Assembly: GCA_019232725.1 (NCBI GenBank)
Contig: JAFANK010000116.1
Span: forward strand, 1 to 8,124
Reading direction: 5' to 3'
Source: Vulcanimicrobiota bacterium
GTDB lineage: Bacteria; Vulcanimicrobiota; Vulcanimicrobiia; Eremiobacterales; Eremiobacteraceae
DNA: 8,124 nt
The notes under the pieces were generated by a model. It did not search any database, was not told the origin of the DNA, and was given only the letters and a program-made list of their open reading frames with translations. Positions 1 through 6,430 of the stretch are shown in pieces (within the stretch, counting starts at the first letter, position 1; every line of letters begins with the position of its first letter). Made by a program: the position numbers and the translations under genes.

Positions 1-612
1 GCGAACGCGGTGGTCATCGGCGTCACGGCGGTCGTCCTCTCGTACTATTTCCTGGTCAACGCTCCCGATATCCGCCGCACATACCTCAGCCTGTTCCCAG
101 AGCGTAGCCAAGCGAGAGCCAAGTACATGGCGCACGAGGCAGGCAGAGTGTTTGGCGGGTTTGTCGGCGGTCAGATCGTGCTCTCGACCTTCAGTGGTGT
201 CTTCACTTTCATCTGGCTCGAGGTGGTTGGTTCCGACTACGCTGTGCTGCTTGGGATCATCACCGGTCTGCTGTATGCGATACCATATCTCGGCGTGTTC
301 CTGGCCGTGCTGCTGGGGGCCATCTTGGGATTCTTGCAGTCATGGCAAATGGCGCTATGGAGCGCCGGCATCATCTTCGGGGTGACGAGGATCGCGGACA
401 TGGTCCTTGTGCCCAAAGTGATGGGGGAGAGCGTGGGAGTGTCGCCGATGTCCATCATCTTTGCGGTGTTTGCGGGCGGCGAACTCTTCGGATTGTGGGG
501 ACTCATCCTCGCGATTCCCGCCGCCGCACTCTTCAAAGTGATCTGGATCGTCTGGCTGTATCCATGGTTGACGGGGAAGCCGATGGCGGACGAACCGCCA
601 CCCGTCACATAG
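1..612 (+). CDS. AI-2E family (PerM-type) transporter, C-terminal part, 5' end outside window
   Basis: This is the C-terminal 203 codons of a polytopic inner-membrane protein. The frame is open from base 1, so the GTG at 10 is an internal valine, not a start. Hydrophobic segments lie around window residues 4-20, 60-76, 81-110, 118-136 and 150-187. Family marks are GLLYAIPYLGVF near 89-100, a polar D-x-x-L-x-PKVMG segment near 133-142, and the closing GGELFG-x-x-G-x-x-LA-x-P-x-A block near 159-175, all typical of the AI-2E/PerM family (full length about 350 residues). Members have been linked to autoinducer-2 export or to Na+/H+ antiport, so the substrate cannot be named here. The tail after the last membrane segment is short and proline-rich. 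The gene converges on argS, and its last 8 bases overlap the argS 3' end. Family assignment is strong; function is open. Confidence 0.88.
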   Translation, partial: ANAVVIGVTAVVLSYYFLVNAPDIRRTYLSLFPERSQARAKYMAHEAGRVFGGFVGGQIVLSTFSGVFTFIWLEVVGSDYAVLLGIITGLLYAIPYLGVFLAVLLGAILGFLQSWQMALWSAGIIFGVTRIADMVLVPKVMGESVGVSPMSIIFAVFAGGELFGLWGLILAIPAAALFKVIWIVWLYPWLTGKPMADEPPPVT

Positions 613-2284
613 TTTCTGGCGCTGAGACCCCCAACAGATCGAGCGCCGACGCGAGCACTGTCTTCGTGGCGATGCACAGGGAGAGCCGGGCGCTCGTGAG
701 CGCCTCGTCGTCGCCGAGCACGACGCAGTCGGTATAAAAACCATGAAAGTCCGTCGCCAGCGCGTGCGTGTATTCGGCAACCCGGTGCGGCGCGCGTGCA
801 TCCGCAGCGCGCGCGACCGTGCGGCCGAAATCGGCGATCCTGCGGATCACGGCGATTTCAGCTTTGTCGTTTAAGCGGTCCACGTCGAGGGCTTGTCTGG
901 CGCGCTCGAGGAGATGCTCGCGCCCTTCACCAGCCTTGCGCAGGATCGAGGCGATGCGCGCGTGGCCGTACTGCACGTAGTAGACGGGGTTCTTGGCGGA
1001 CTGCTCGACCGCTAGTTCCATGTCGAACACCAGATGCGATTCAGGAGCCCGGTTGATGAAGAAAAAGCGCGCGGCATCGACGCCTACTTGATCCATGACC
1101 TCGCGCAGCGTGACGACGTCGCCCGCGCGCTTGCTCATCGAGACGGTCTCACCGCCGCGCTTGAAGGTCACGTGTTGAGCGAGCAGCACCTCCAGGCTTC
1201 CGGGGTGGCCGAGCGCCGCGACGATCGCCGATAAGCGCGCGATGTACCCATGGTGGTCGGGCCCCAAGATATCAATGAGGTACTTGTTCCCGCGTCGCAG
1301 TTTGTCGGCATGGTAGGCCGCATCAGCGGCGAGATAGGTCGGCCGGCCGTCGCTGCGGATGAGCACGCGGTCCTTATCGTCGCCGAATTCGGTCGAGTGC
1401 AACCAGAGCGCACCTTCTTTTTCATAGACATGGCCGAGCGCTCGCAATTCCTGGACGGCTTTTTCGATGGCTCCCGAGTCGTGCAAGGTCGCTTCCGAAG
1501 TCCAACGGTCAAAATGCACGCGGAAACGGTCAAGATCGGCGCGCTGTTGCTCGACGATGGCATCTCGGGCGAACCGCCCCAGTGCTGCGCGCCGTTCGTC
1601 CTGCGGCGCCGAAAGCCACTGCTCGCCGTCGCGTGCTACAAGTGCTTGGGCGAGATCGATCAAGTATTCTCCCGCGTATCCGTCTACGGGTAGGGGCGTC
1701 TCACGCTCGAGCAGCGTTGCGTAGCGTGCATAGAGCGAATCCGCGAGTAGATCGAGCTGCGTCCCCGCGTCATTGACGTATGTCTCAGAACTCGTTTGGC
1801 AACCGGCAAAGCGCAACATTGCGACGAGCGTTGCCCCCAGTGCGCTGGAACGACCCTGAACCACGACCAGCGGCCCGGTCGGATTGGCTGATACGAACTC
1901 GACGAGCATCGGTCCCCGGGACTCAAGCTCATGGGATTTGCCGTAATCGGCACCCCGTTGCAAGACCTCGCGGACGACTCCGCTCCAAAAGCCGGGCACC
2001 ATCGTGATGTTCACAAAGCCCGGCCGAACCGCTTGGATCTGCGCAACGGACTGCAGGCTTCCGTCCGAAGCCAGGGCAGTCGCGATCTCGAACGGATCGC
2101 GCTTCCACGCTTTCGCCGCCGCCATTGCCGCTGCGGTGGCGAAGTCGCCATGGTTTGGATCGCGCGTGGGCCCGAGCGCAACCTCGATGGCTTGGCCCTC
2201 GTGGATCCCCCACGATGACGCAAGGCGCCGCAAGCGTGTGTCGAGTTCGGTCGCTAACGCATCGAGCTGTTCGTGGTACCCCAT
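605..2284 (-). CDS. argS: Arginyl-tRNA synthetase (class I) with an altered HIGH motif
   Basis: 559-residue cytosolic enzyme that would charge tRNA-Arg with arginine using ATP. An N-terminal additional domain covers about 1-110, with GDFAT (46-50) and GFVNIT (89-94). The catalytic Rossmann domain follows, with VEFVSANPTGPL (128-139), YVNDAGTQ (169-176), and SMSKRAG (382-388) as the KMSK loop. The anticodon-binding DALR domain starts near NPVYYVQYGHAR (432-443) and ends in the usual LLGVSAPE-x-M. Length is normal for bacterial ArgRS. Oddity: the HIGH box, expected at 140-143 as H-V-G-H, reads V-V-V-Q (bases 1856-1867), followed by a normal GR. The ATG at 2284 is chosen because the N-terminal domain begins there; the frame stays open further upstream, but that stretch lies antisense to dprA and has no family resemblance. 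No clear ribosome site is visible. It is divergent from dprA and overlaps the upstream membrane-protein gene tail to tail. Confidence 0.93.
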   Translation of the reverse strand: MGYHEQLDALATELDTRLRRLASSWGIHEGQAIEVALGPTRDPNHGDFATAAAMAAAKAWKRDPFEIATALASDGSLQSVAQIQAVRPGFVNITMVPGFWSGVVREVLQRGADYGKSHELESRGPMLVEFVSANPTGPLVVVQGRSSALGATLVAMLRFAGCQTSSETYVNDAGTQLDLLADSLYARYATLLERETPLPVDGYAGEYLIDLAQALVARDGEQWLSAPQDERRAALGRFARDAIVEQQRADLDRFRVHFDRWTSEATLHDSGAIEKAVQELRALGHVYEKEGALWLHSTEFGDDKDRVLIRSDGRPTYLAADAAYHADKLRRGNKYLIDILGPDHHGYIARLSAIVAALGHPGSLEVLLAQHVTFKRGGETVSMSKRAGDVVTLREVMDQVGVDAARFFFINRAPESHLVFDMELAVEQSAKNPVYYVQYGHARIASILRKAGEGREHLLERARQALDVDRLNDKAEIAVIRRIADFGRTVARAADARAPHRVAEYTHALATDFHGFYTDCVVLGDDEALTSARLSLCIATKTVLASALDLLGVSAPETM

Positions 2285-2293
2285 AACGCTGTA

Positions 2294-2335
2294 GTTGGCG
2301 CGCCCGTGATGCACCCCCTGGAGTTGGCGCGTGAT
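2294..2335. repeat. Short direct repeat in the argS/dprA divergent region
   Basis: GTTGGCGCG occurs at 2294-2302 and again at 2323-2331, 29 bp apart. Both copies are followed by GTGAT (2306-2310 and 2331-2335), so the longer unit is the same apart from a 4-base insertion in the left copy. The left copy also contains the palindrome GGCGCGCC (2297-2304). The region lies between the argS start and the likely dprA start, so it may be a regulator site or a small duplication. If dprA begins at 2309, the right copy is coding. Chance is possible given the high GC. Confidence 0.4.
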
Positions 2336-2344
2336 AAGACCGGC

Positions 2345-3442
2345 ATGGACGAACGCGAAACCGCCTACCTCATCGCGGTGTCTGCAGCTGCGGTATGGAC
2401 GCCACGTCCCCTCGTGGCTATGCTCAAGGCGCTGGGCAGCGCACGCACACTCGTCACGTATGCGCAGAACGCTGCCGCTGTCGCGCCGCCGCCGTGCGAA
2501 CTGCTCGGGTTTGAGGCGCTCGGGCGTGTCGCTGCCATCGATGACGCAATTGCCGCTGCTGCACTCGCCGACGCAACAGTCGATGGCGTCAGATTCATGA
2601 CTAGTGGCGATGCCGGCTATCCGCAACGGCTGCTGGATCTGTGCGACCCGCCGCCCGTGCTTTACTACCGTGGGAACATCGCTTCAATTGGTCGGGCAGT
2701 CGCGGTGGTCGGCAGCCGAGCGGCAACGCCATATGGTCGCAACATCGCGACAAGCGTGGCGGGCGATCTCGGCTCCATCGGCGCGACCGTAGTGTCTGGA
2801 TTAGCACGAGGCATTGACGCGTGTGCGCATCGCGGTGCGCTACGCATTGACGCTCCGACCGTCGCGGTTTTGGGCTCCGGCCTCCGCGCGCTGTATCCGC
2901 CGTATCATCGTCATCTTGCCGATGAGATCGAGGCGCAGGGCGGCGCCATTGTGTCAGAGTTTCCACCGACGTTGCCCGCTCGGGCGCACCAATTCCCGAT
3001 GCGCAATCGTATCGTCGCCGCGCTTTCCGATGCAACCGTGGTCGTCGAGGCCGGTGCCAAAAGCGGCGCACTGATCACTGCCCGTCTGGCCGCCGAATTG
3101 GGCCGACCGGTCTTTGCGTTCCCCGGCGACGTGGGCCGGCCATCGAGCGAAGGTTCAAACGCGCTCATCAAAGATGGTGTCGCTCTGGTAACGGGTGCGG
3201 AGGAGATCGTTGCCGCCCTTGGCTGGCAGTGCGCGCTGCCATCACTCACGAGCAGCGATGTTGACAACACTTGTATCGGCGTAATCGCGCACGGCGGCAG
3301 TAGCGTCGACGAGATATGCGCAGCATCGGGCTTGGATGCGGCCAGCGTTAACGCGCAACTCACCATCCTCGAGATGCAGGGCCTGGTCGAGCGACAAGCC
3401 GGAGGTCTCTACCACGTGGTTCGCATAAGGACGCGTCGATAG
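2345..3442 (+). CDS. dprA: DNA processing protein DprA (Smf)
   Basis: 365-residue cytosolic single-stranded-DNA-binding protein that loads RecA onto incoming DNA during natural transformation; many non-competent bacteria also carry it. An N-terminal helical region (1-80) precedes the Rossmann-like DprA domain. Visible marks are VVGSR (121-125), SGLARGIDACAH (151-162), VLGSGL (175-180), YP-x-x-H (184-188), SEFPP (204-208), FPMRNRI (217-223), SGALIT (240-245) and FPGD (259-262). A C-terminal winged-helix-like domain spans about 308-358. The ATG at 2345 gives a typical length, and the product starts with the usual short lead into the helical domain. In-frame ATGs at 2309 and 2273 are possible; the latter would overlap the argS start. 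No strong ribosome site distinguishes them, and GGAG at 2320-2323 is too far from 2345 and too late for 2309. It is first in a plus-strand run with rlmH and the Rrf2 gene. Confidence 0.92.
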   Translation: MDERETAYLIAVSAAAVWTPRPLVAMLKALGSARTLVTYAQNAAAVAPPPCELLGFEALGRVAAIDDAIAAAALADATVDGVRFMTSGDAGYPQRLLDLCDPPPVLYYRGNIASIGRAVAVVGSRAATPYGRNIATSVAGDLGSIGATVVSGLARGIDACAHRGALRIDAPTVAVLGSGLRALYPPYHRHLADEIEAQGGAIVSEFPPTLPARAHQFPMRNRIVAALSDATVVVEAGAKSGALITARLAAELGRPVFAFPGDVGRPSSEGSNALIKDGVALVTGAEEIVAALGWQCALPSLTSSDVDNTCIGVIAHGGSSVDEICAASGLDAASVNAQLTILEMQGLVERQAGGLYHVVRIRTRR

Positions 3443-3451
3443 GGCCCGCTG

Positions 3452-3457
3452 TATACT
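3452..3457 (+). promoter_or_regulatory. Candidate -10 element placing the rlmH transcript start at its ATG
   Basis: TATACT differs from the consensus TATAAT at one base. Its last base is 6 bases from the ATG at 3463, so transcription would begin at about 3463-3464. That would give a leaderless rlmH mRNA. No good -35 hexamer is seen 16-18 bp upstream, and a TG pair touches the hexamer rather than sitting one base away. No Shine-Dalgarno sequence occurs between the dprA stop and the ATG, which is consistent with leaderless initiation or read-through from dprA. Confidence 0.4.
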
Positions 3458-3462
3458 ACACT

Positions 3463-3906
3463 ATGCACGTCTTTATCATCGCCGTTGACAAGCTTCGCGA
3501 ACCCTACATCCGCGAAGGCTGCGCGCTTTACGTCGAGCGGCTTCGGCCTCTTGTGACGGTGACAGTACAAGAAGTAAAACCGGCTGCCACAGTCGTGGCA
3601 GAGGGGCAGTCCTTGCTGCGTTCGGTTCGTGTAGATGACACGCTGTGGGCGCTCGACCAACGGGGCCGAATGCTCTCCTCAACGCAAGTGGCGGCAGCGC
3701 TCAAAAAGGTGGAAAATAGTGGACGACGGCGCCTTGCGATCGCGATCGGCGGCGCTCGCGGTCTTGCCGACCCGGTACTCGAACGAGCCGATCTTACCTG
3801 GTCGCTGTCGCATTTGACCTTCCTGCATGAGATGGCGCGGCTTATCGTCCTCGAACAGCTCTACCGCGCCAGCAAGATCAATCGCGGTGAACCGTACCAT
3901 AAATGA
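3463..3906 (+). CDS. rlmH: 23S rRNA (pseudouridine-1915-N3)-methyltransferase RlmH
   Basis: 147-residue SPOUT-class methyltransferase, a cytosolic dimer that uses S-adenosylmethionine to methylate pseudouridine 1915 in helix 69 of 23S rRNA on assembled 70S ribosomes. Sequence marks are the short first strand and VDKLREPYIREGC at 8-20, the WALDQRG strand at 62-68, the SAM-binding IGGARGL loop (95-101), SLSHLTFLHEMAR (114-126) and the C-terminal RGEPYHK (141-147) that ends the family. Length is close to the usual 155. The ATG at 3463 is the only good start, since the conserved first strand begins there. It lies 20 bp after dprA. The Rrf2 gene begins 30 bp downstream. Identification is secure. 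Confidence 0.96.
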   Translation: MHVFIIAVDKLREPYIREGCALYVERLRPLVTVTVQEVKPAATVVAEGQSLLRSVRVDDTLWALDQRGRMLSSTQVAAALKKVENSGRRRLAIAIGGARGLADPVLERADLTWSLSHLTFLHEMARLIVLEQLYRASKINRGEPYHK

Positions 3907-3936
3907 CCGCACTCGCGGCAGGACGAAACCGAGGCC

Positions 3937-4392
3937 ATGCATCTTACAGCGTCGGCCGATTACGCGTTGCGCGCGGTGTTGGAGATCGCTGCGGCCGATC
4001 CTGAGCTCACGACTGCCGAGCGCATCTCGAAAGCGCAATGCATCCCGTTGAAGTTCATCGAGAATATCCTCGGAACGCTCAAGCGCGCCGGGATCGTCAA
4101 CGCGCGGCGCGGCGTCGATGGGGGCTACTGGCTTGCCAAGCCCGCGACCCGCATCGCTCTTGCCGATGTGATACGAGCCATCGAGGGCCCACTGGCCAAT
4201 GTTCGCGGTACGCGCCCGGAGCAGTTGCGATATAGCGGGCCGGCGCGTCCACTCAAAGACGTCTGGATCGCGGTGCGCGCGAACCTGCGCAGCGTTCTGG
4301 AGGAAGTCACCGTGGCGGATGTCCTCCGCGCAAAACTTCCACCAGTGGTCAGCAAGCTGACGCGCCGTTCAGAAGCCTGGCAGCCGCACTAA
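3937..4392 (+). CDS. Rrf2 family transcriptional regulator lacking Fe-S cysteines
   Basis: 151-residue DNA-binding regulator. The N-terminal winged helix-turn-helix begins with the family signature LTASADYALRAVLEIA (3-18). The recognition region is ISKAQCIPLKFIENIL (30-45), and the wing is RRGVDGGYWLAKPA (57-70). A dimerisation helix spans about 105-125. The only cysteine is C35, in the helix-turn-helix; the region 88-107, where IscR and NsrR carry their three cluster cysteines, has none. It therefore should not bind an Fe-S cluster in the IscR/NsrR way and resembles the cluster-free branch that includes CymR, a cysteine-metabolism regulator. From memory, the motif RGTRPEQL followed by a DVW-x-AVRA helix is common in actinobacterial members. 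Its convergence on a sulfite-oxidase-like gene next to a TSUP transporter makes a sulfur-related role plausible; this is inference. GAGG at 3931-3934 is too close to the ATG to be a good ribosome site. Confidence 0.9.
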   Translation: MHLTASADYALRAVLEIAAADPELTTAERISKAQCIPLKFIENILGTLKRAGIVNARRGVDGGYWLAKPATRIALADVIRAIEGPLANVRGTRPEQLRYSGPARPLKDVWIAVRANLRSVLEEVTVADVLRAKLPPVVSKLTRRSEAWQPH

Positions 4393-4396
4393 CCGT

Positions 4397-4419
4397 TAGG
4401 CTGTTGCGTTTTGCGCCTA
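4397..4419. terminator. Weak inverted repeat between convergent rrf2-like and molybdoenzyme genes
   Basis: TAGGC (4397-4401) pairs with GCCTA (4415-4419) across a 13-base loop; the right arm includes the stop codon of the minus-strand gene. TTTT lies in the loop rather than after the stem, so this is not a classical intrinsic terminator. It is the only hairpin candidate in the 24-bp convergent gap. Confidence 0.2.
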
Positions 4420-5565
4420 GGCTGCATCCACGCGGACGGTTTCGATCGAGTTGCGCAGATAGCCCGAGGAATTCCAGACGGATGTCGTGTGTTGCGTTTC
4501 GCCGATGCTGTTGACTGCCAGCGACTGCAGTGAATACTGTTGGCGCGAAGCAGGCGTGAACGACGCTGTCCACGCGCGGAAGGCGTATTTGCCTTCGTCG
4601 CGGCCCAACTCTGCGCGCGTCCAATGCACGCCGCCATCGGTGCTGAACAATACTTTGACTATGCCGAACCCCGAGTCAAAGGCGATGCCACTGACCGCAT
4701 AGCGCTTTCCCACTTGGACGCGCTGCCCGTCGCTTAGGCTCGTGATAAAGGAGCGTACGGTGAGTCTAGTGATAGGCACCGTCGGCAATTTTGCTCCCGG
4801 TTGCTCGTGGCGACGTGGATCTGCCGGAACGCGATATGCGGTCTTCATCCAGAAATTTTCATCGACCCGATCCAGCACTTCGATGTCATTGAGCATCTTC
4901 ACCCAATACGTCGCGTAATAGCCGGGGACGACGAGCCGCACAGGATAACCGTTGAGCATTGGCAGTCGTTCGCCATTCATGGCATAAGCGACGAGCACGT
5001 CGTTGCCCGTGGCAACGTCAAGGTCAAGCGACTTCAAAAAGGGTGAGTCGCCAGTCAATGTCGGCTTATCCAAACCGCCGAAGCGAACTTGAACGGCGCC
5101 GGTCGCGACCCCAGCCTTTGCGAGGATATCCTTAAGCCGCGCGCCCCTCCAGACCGCGTTGCCCATGGCGCCATTGCCCCATTGACCCCCAGGCACTTTC
5201 GGGGCGAAAAACGCTCGGCTGTTGCCGGCGCATTCGCACACCGCCGCGATCTCAAACGCCTCGAATTGCGTCCGCAAGGCATCGAGCGACAATGAGAGCT
5301 GCGTGTTCACGAGGCCGTGTACCCGGAGTGCGTATGCGCGAGGATCGATCGCCGGTAAGTCCTCGTGATGCCAACGAACGAAAAAACTGTCGTTGGGCGT
5401 GATCAAGCCCCGGTCGAAAGTCGAAAATGGCGTCTCCAGCTGCACAGGCCGAGAAGTCAACAAGATCATCTCGCGCTTTTGCGGGTATATTGCCAGATCG
5501 CGCTCGCCGTTTTGGGAACGAGTCCGGACCTCGTCCATTGCAGCTTGAACAGGTCTCTGCATCAC
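4417..5565 (-). CDS. Sulfite-oxidase-family molybdopterin oxidoreductase
   Basis: 382-residue molybdenum-cofactor enzyme of the sulfite oxidase/SorA/SoxC group, expected to oxidise sulfite to sulfate. The molybdopterin domain spans about 35-240: FFVRWHHEDLP (61-71) carries the substrate-site Arg64 and His66, CECAGNSR (110-117) holds the molybdenum-ligand Cys112, and RLVVPGYYATYWVKML (210-225) is the cofactor-binding block. A C-terminal immunoglobulin-like dimerisation domain (about 262-380) shows FSTDGGVHW (307-315), the AW-x-A strand and a closing VWNSSGY. No signal peptide or Tat twin-arginine leader is seen. An in-frame stop at 5569-5571 rules out a longer product, so it looks cytoplasmic, unlike periplasmic SorA. 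The frame opens with GTG at 5565 followed by ATG at 5562; the ATG may be the true start. No cytochrome subunit gene is adjacent, so the electron acceptor is unknown. It is divergent from the TSUP transporter gene with a 60-bp gap. Substrate is inferred. Confidence 0.88.
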   Translation of the reverse strand: MMQRPVQAAMDEVRTRSQNGERDLAIYPQKREMILLTSRPVQLETPFSTFDRGLITPNDSFFVRWHHEDLPAIDPRAYALRVHGLVNTQLSLSLDALRTQFEAFEIAAVCECAGNSRAFFAPKVPGGQWGNGAMGNAVWRGARLKDILAKAGVATGAVQVRFGGLDKPTLTGDSPFLKSLDLDVATGNDVLVAYAMNGERLPMLNGYPVRLVVPGYYATYWVKMLNDIEVLDRVDENFWMKTAYRVPADPRRHEQPGAKLPTVPITRLTVRSFITSLSDGQRVQVGKRYAVSGIAFDSGFGIVKVLFSTDGGVHWTRAELGRDEGKYAFRAWTASFTPASRQQYSLQSLAVNSIGETQHTTSVWNSSGYLRNSIETVRVDAA

Positions 5566-5577
5566 TGTTTACGTCTG

Positions 5578-5587
5578 TTGCATGCAA
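5578..5587. promoter_or_regulatory. 10-bp perfect palindrome TTGCATGCAA in a divergent intergenic region
   Basis: The palindrome lies 12-15 bp upstream of the molybdoenzyme start and 39 bp upstream of the transporter start, a position suited to an operator acting on either gene. It does not extend beyond 10 bp, as the next two flanking pairs mismatch. No partner copy was noticed elsewhere in the window. Function is not shown. Confidence 0.3.
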
Positions 5588-5625
5588 AGGGTAAAAGTAC
5601 CTTTTCACCATAGACAATATGCAGT

Positions 5626-6414
5626 ATGTATCCGGTACTGGCCATGTGGGATTTCCACGCTACCATTGGAGGGTTGATCGTCGGTCTGCTCGTCGGGCTG
5701 TCCGGTGTGGGCGGCGGTTCGCTCATGATGCCCATCTTGGTGCTGCTCCTTGGCGTCTCACCGCTGATCGCGGTCGGCACGGATCTCGCGTACAGCGTCC
5801 CCACAAAACTCGTGGGCGCTATCGTCCACAAGCGGCAGGGGACCATTCACGCCAAGCTTGTTGGCGTGCTCTGCGCCGGCGGGATTCCCGGTGCACTGTT
5901 GGGGCTCGCTACCCTCGCATTCGTCAAAGCGCACGTCGACATCGATCAGCTCAATGCGCTCCTGCGACACATCATCGGTGTGCTCTTGATCATCATCGCG
6001 ATTGCGATCGTCGCTGCGCAGATCATCAGCACGCATCGACCAGCGGAAACCGTGTCCATCCGCGCTAAAGCACCGCTCATTATTGCGATCGGCGCAATTG
6101 TCGGCTTCTTGGTCAGCATCACGTCGATCGGCGCCGGGTCCATCACATTGACTGCGCTCGCGCTTGTCTTGCCGCGTTTGCGCTTGCAGCAATTGGTGGG
6201 TTCCGACGTCGCCTTTGCGGCCATCATCGTGCCAATAGCAGCCGCCGGCCACATGACCCTCGGCAGCATCAACTGGCCGCTGACGCTCAGCCTCTTACTG
6301 GGATCAGTGCCGGGTGTGTATGCCGGTAGCCGGCTCTGCGCGATCCTTCCGCTTCCCTACCTGCGGCCTGTCATCGCGGCAGTCCTTGCCTTCGCGGGCG
6401 TCAAGCTGTTCTAG
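5626..6414 (+). CDS. TSUP family (TauE/SafE-type) membrane transporter
   Basis: 262-residue integral membrane protein of the TSUP/TauE/SafE family, whose characterised members move sulfite, sulfonates or related anions. About eight hydrophobic segments lie near residues 11-25, 33-50, 76-100, 113-134, 149-165, 171-182, 192-210 and 217-262. The family's internal duplication is visible: GLSGVGGGSLMMPIL with AVGTDLAYS in the first half (24-57), and SITSIGAGSITLTAL with LVGSDVAFA in the second (164-198). The ATG at 5626 is chosen; an in-frame ATG at 5644 would shorten the product by six residues, and neither has a clear ribosome site. GACAAT at 5613-5618 is a weak -10 candidate. It is transcribed divergently from the sulfite-oxidase-like gene, which suggests export of sulfite or of the sulfate product. 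Family call is firm; substrate is inferred from context. Confidence 0.9.
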   Translation: MYPVLAMWDFHATIGGLIVGLLVGLSGVGGGSLMMPILVLLLGVSPLIAVGTDLAYSVPTKLVGAIVHKRQGTIHAKLVGVLCAGGIPGALLGLATLAFVKAHVDIDQLNALLRHIIGVLLIIIAIAIVAAQIISTHRPAETVSIRAKAPLIIAIGAIVGFLVSITSIGAGSITLTALALVLPRLRLQQLVGSDVAFAAIIVPIAAAGHMTLGSINWPLTLSLLLGSVPGVYAGSRLCAILPLPYLRPVIAAVLAFAGVKLF

Positions 6415-6430
6415 CGATGAGCGCGCAGGT

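Noticed and set aside
355..801. Minus-strand open frames spanning the perM/argS junction
   Set aside because: Covered by two conserved genes in other frames and lacking any family signature.
2285..2626. N-terminal extension of the argS frame by 114 codons
   Set aside because: It lies antisense to dprA, shows no resemblance to ArgRS N-termini, and the normal N-terminal domain begins at the ATG at 2284.
2601..3071. 156-codon minus-strand open frame opposite dprA
   Set aside because: Arg-rich composition without any domain, entirely covered by the conserved DprA domain on the other strand.
3584..3601. Hairpin CTGCCAC/GTGGCAG with a 4-base loop
   Set aside because: It is inside rlmH with no following T-run, so it is not a terminator; it encodes an ordinary part of the protein.
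5252..5617. Alternative minus-strand frame that might supply a leader to the molybdoenzyme
   Set aside because: Its first residues are polar and basic, without a hydrophobic core or Tat motif, so it does not look like a displaced signal peptide.
5758..6252. 164-codon minus-strand open frame
   Set aside because: It is a shadow of the TSUP transporter gene: composition is highly polar and repetitive in Asp/Arg, with no recognisable domain.
6415..6430. Terminator between the convergent transporter and HAD genes
   Set aside because: The 16-bp gap shows no stable inverted repeat or T-run.
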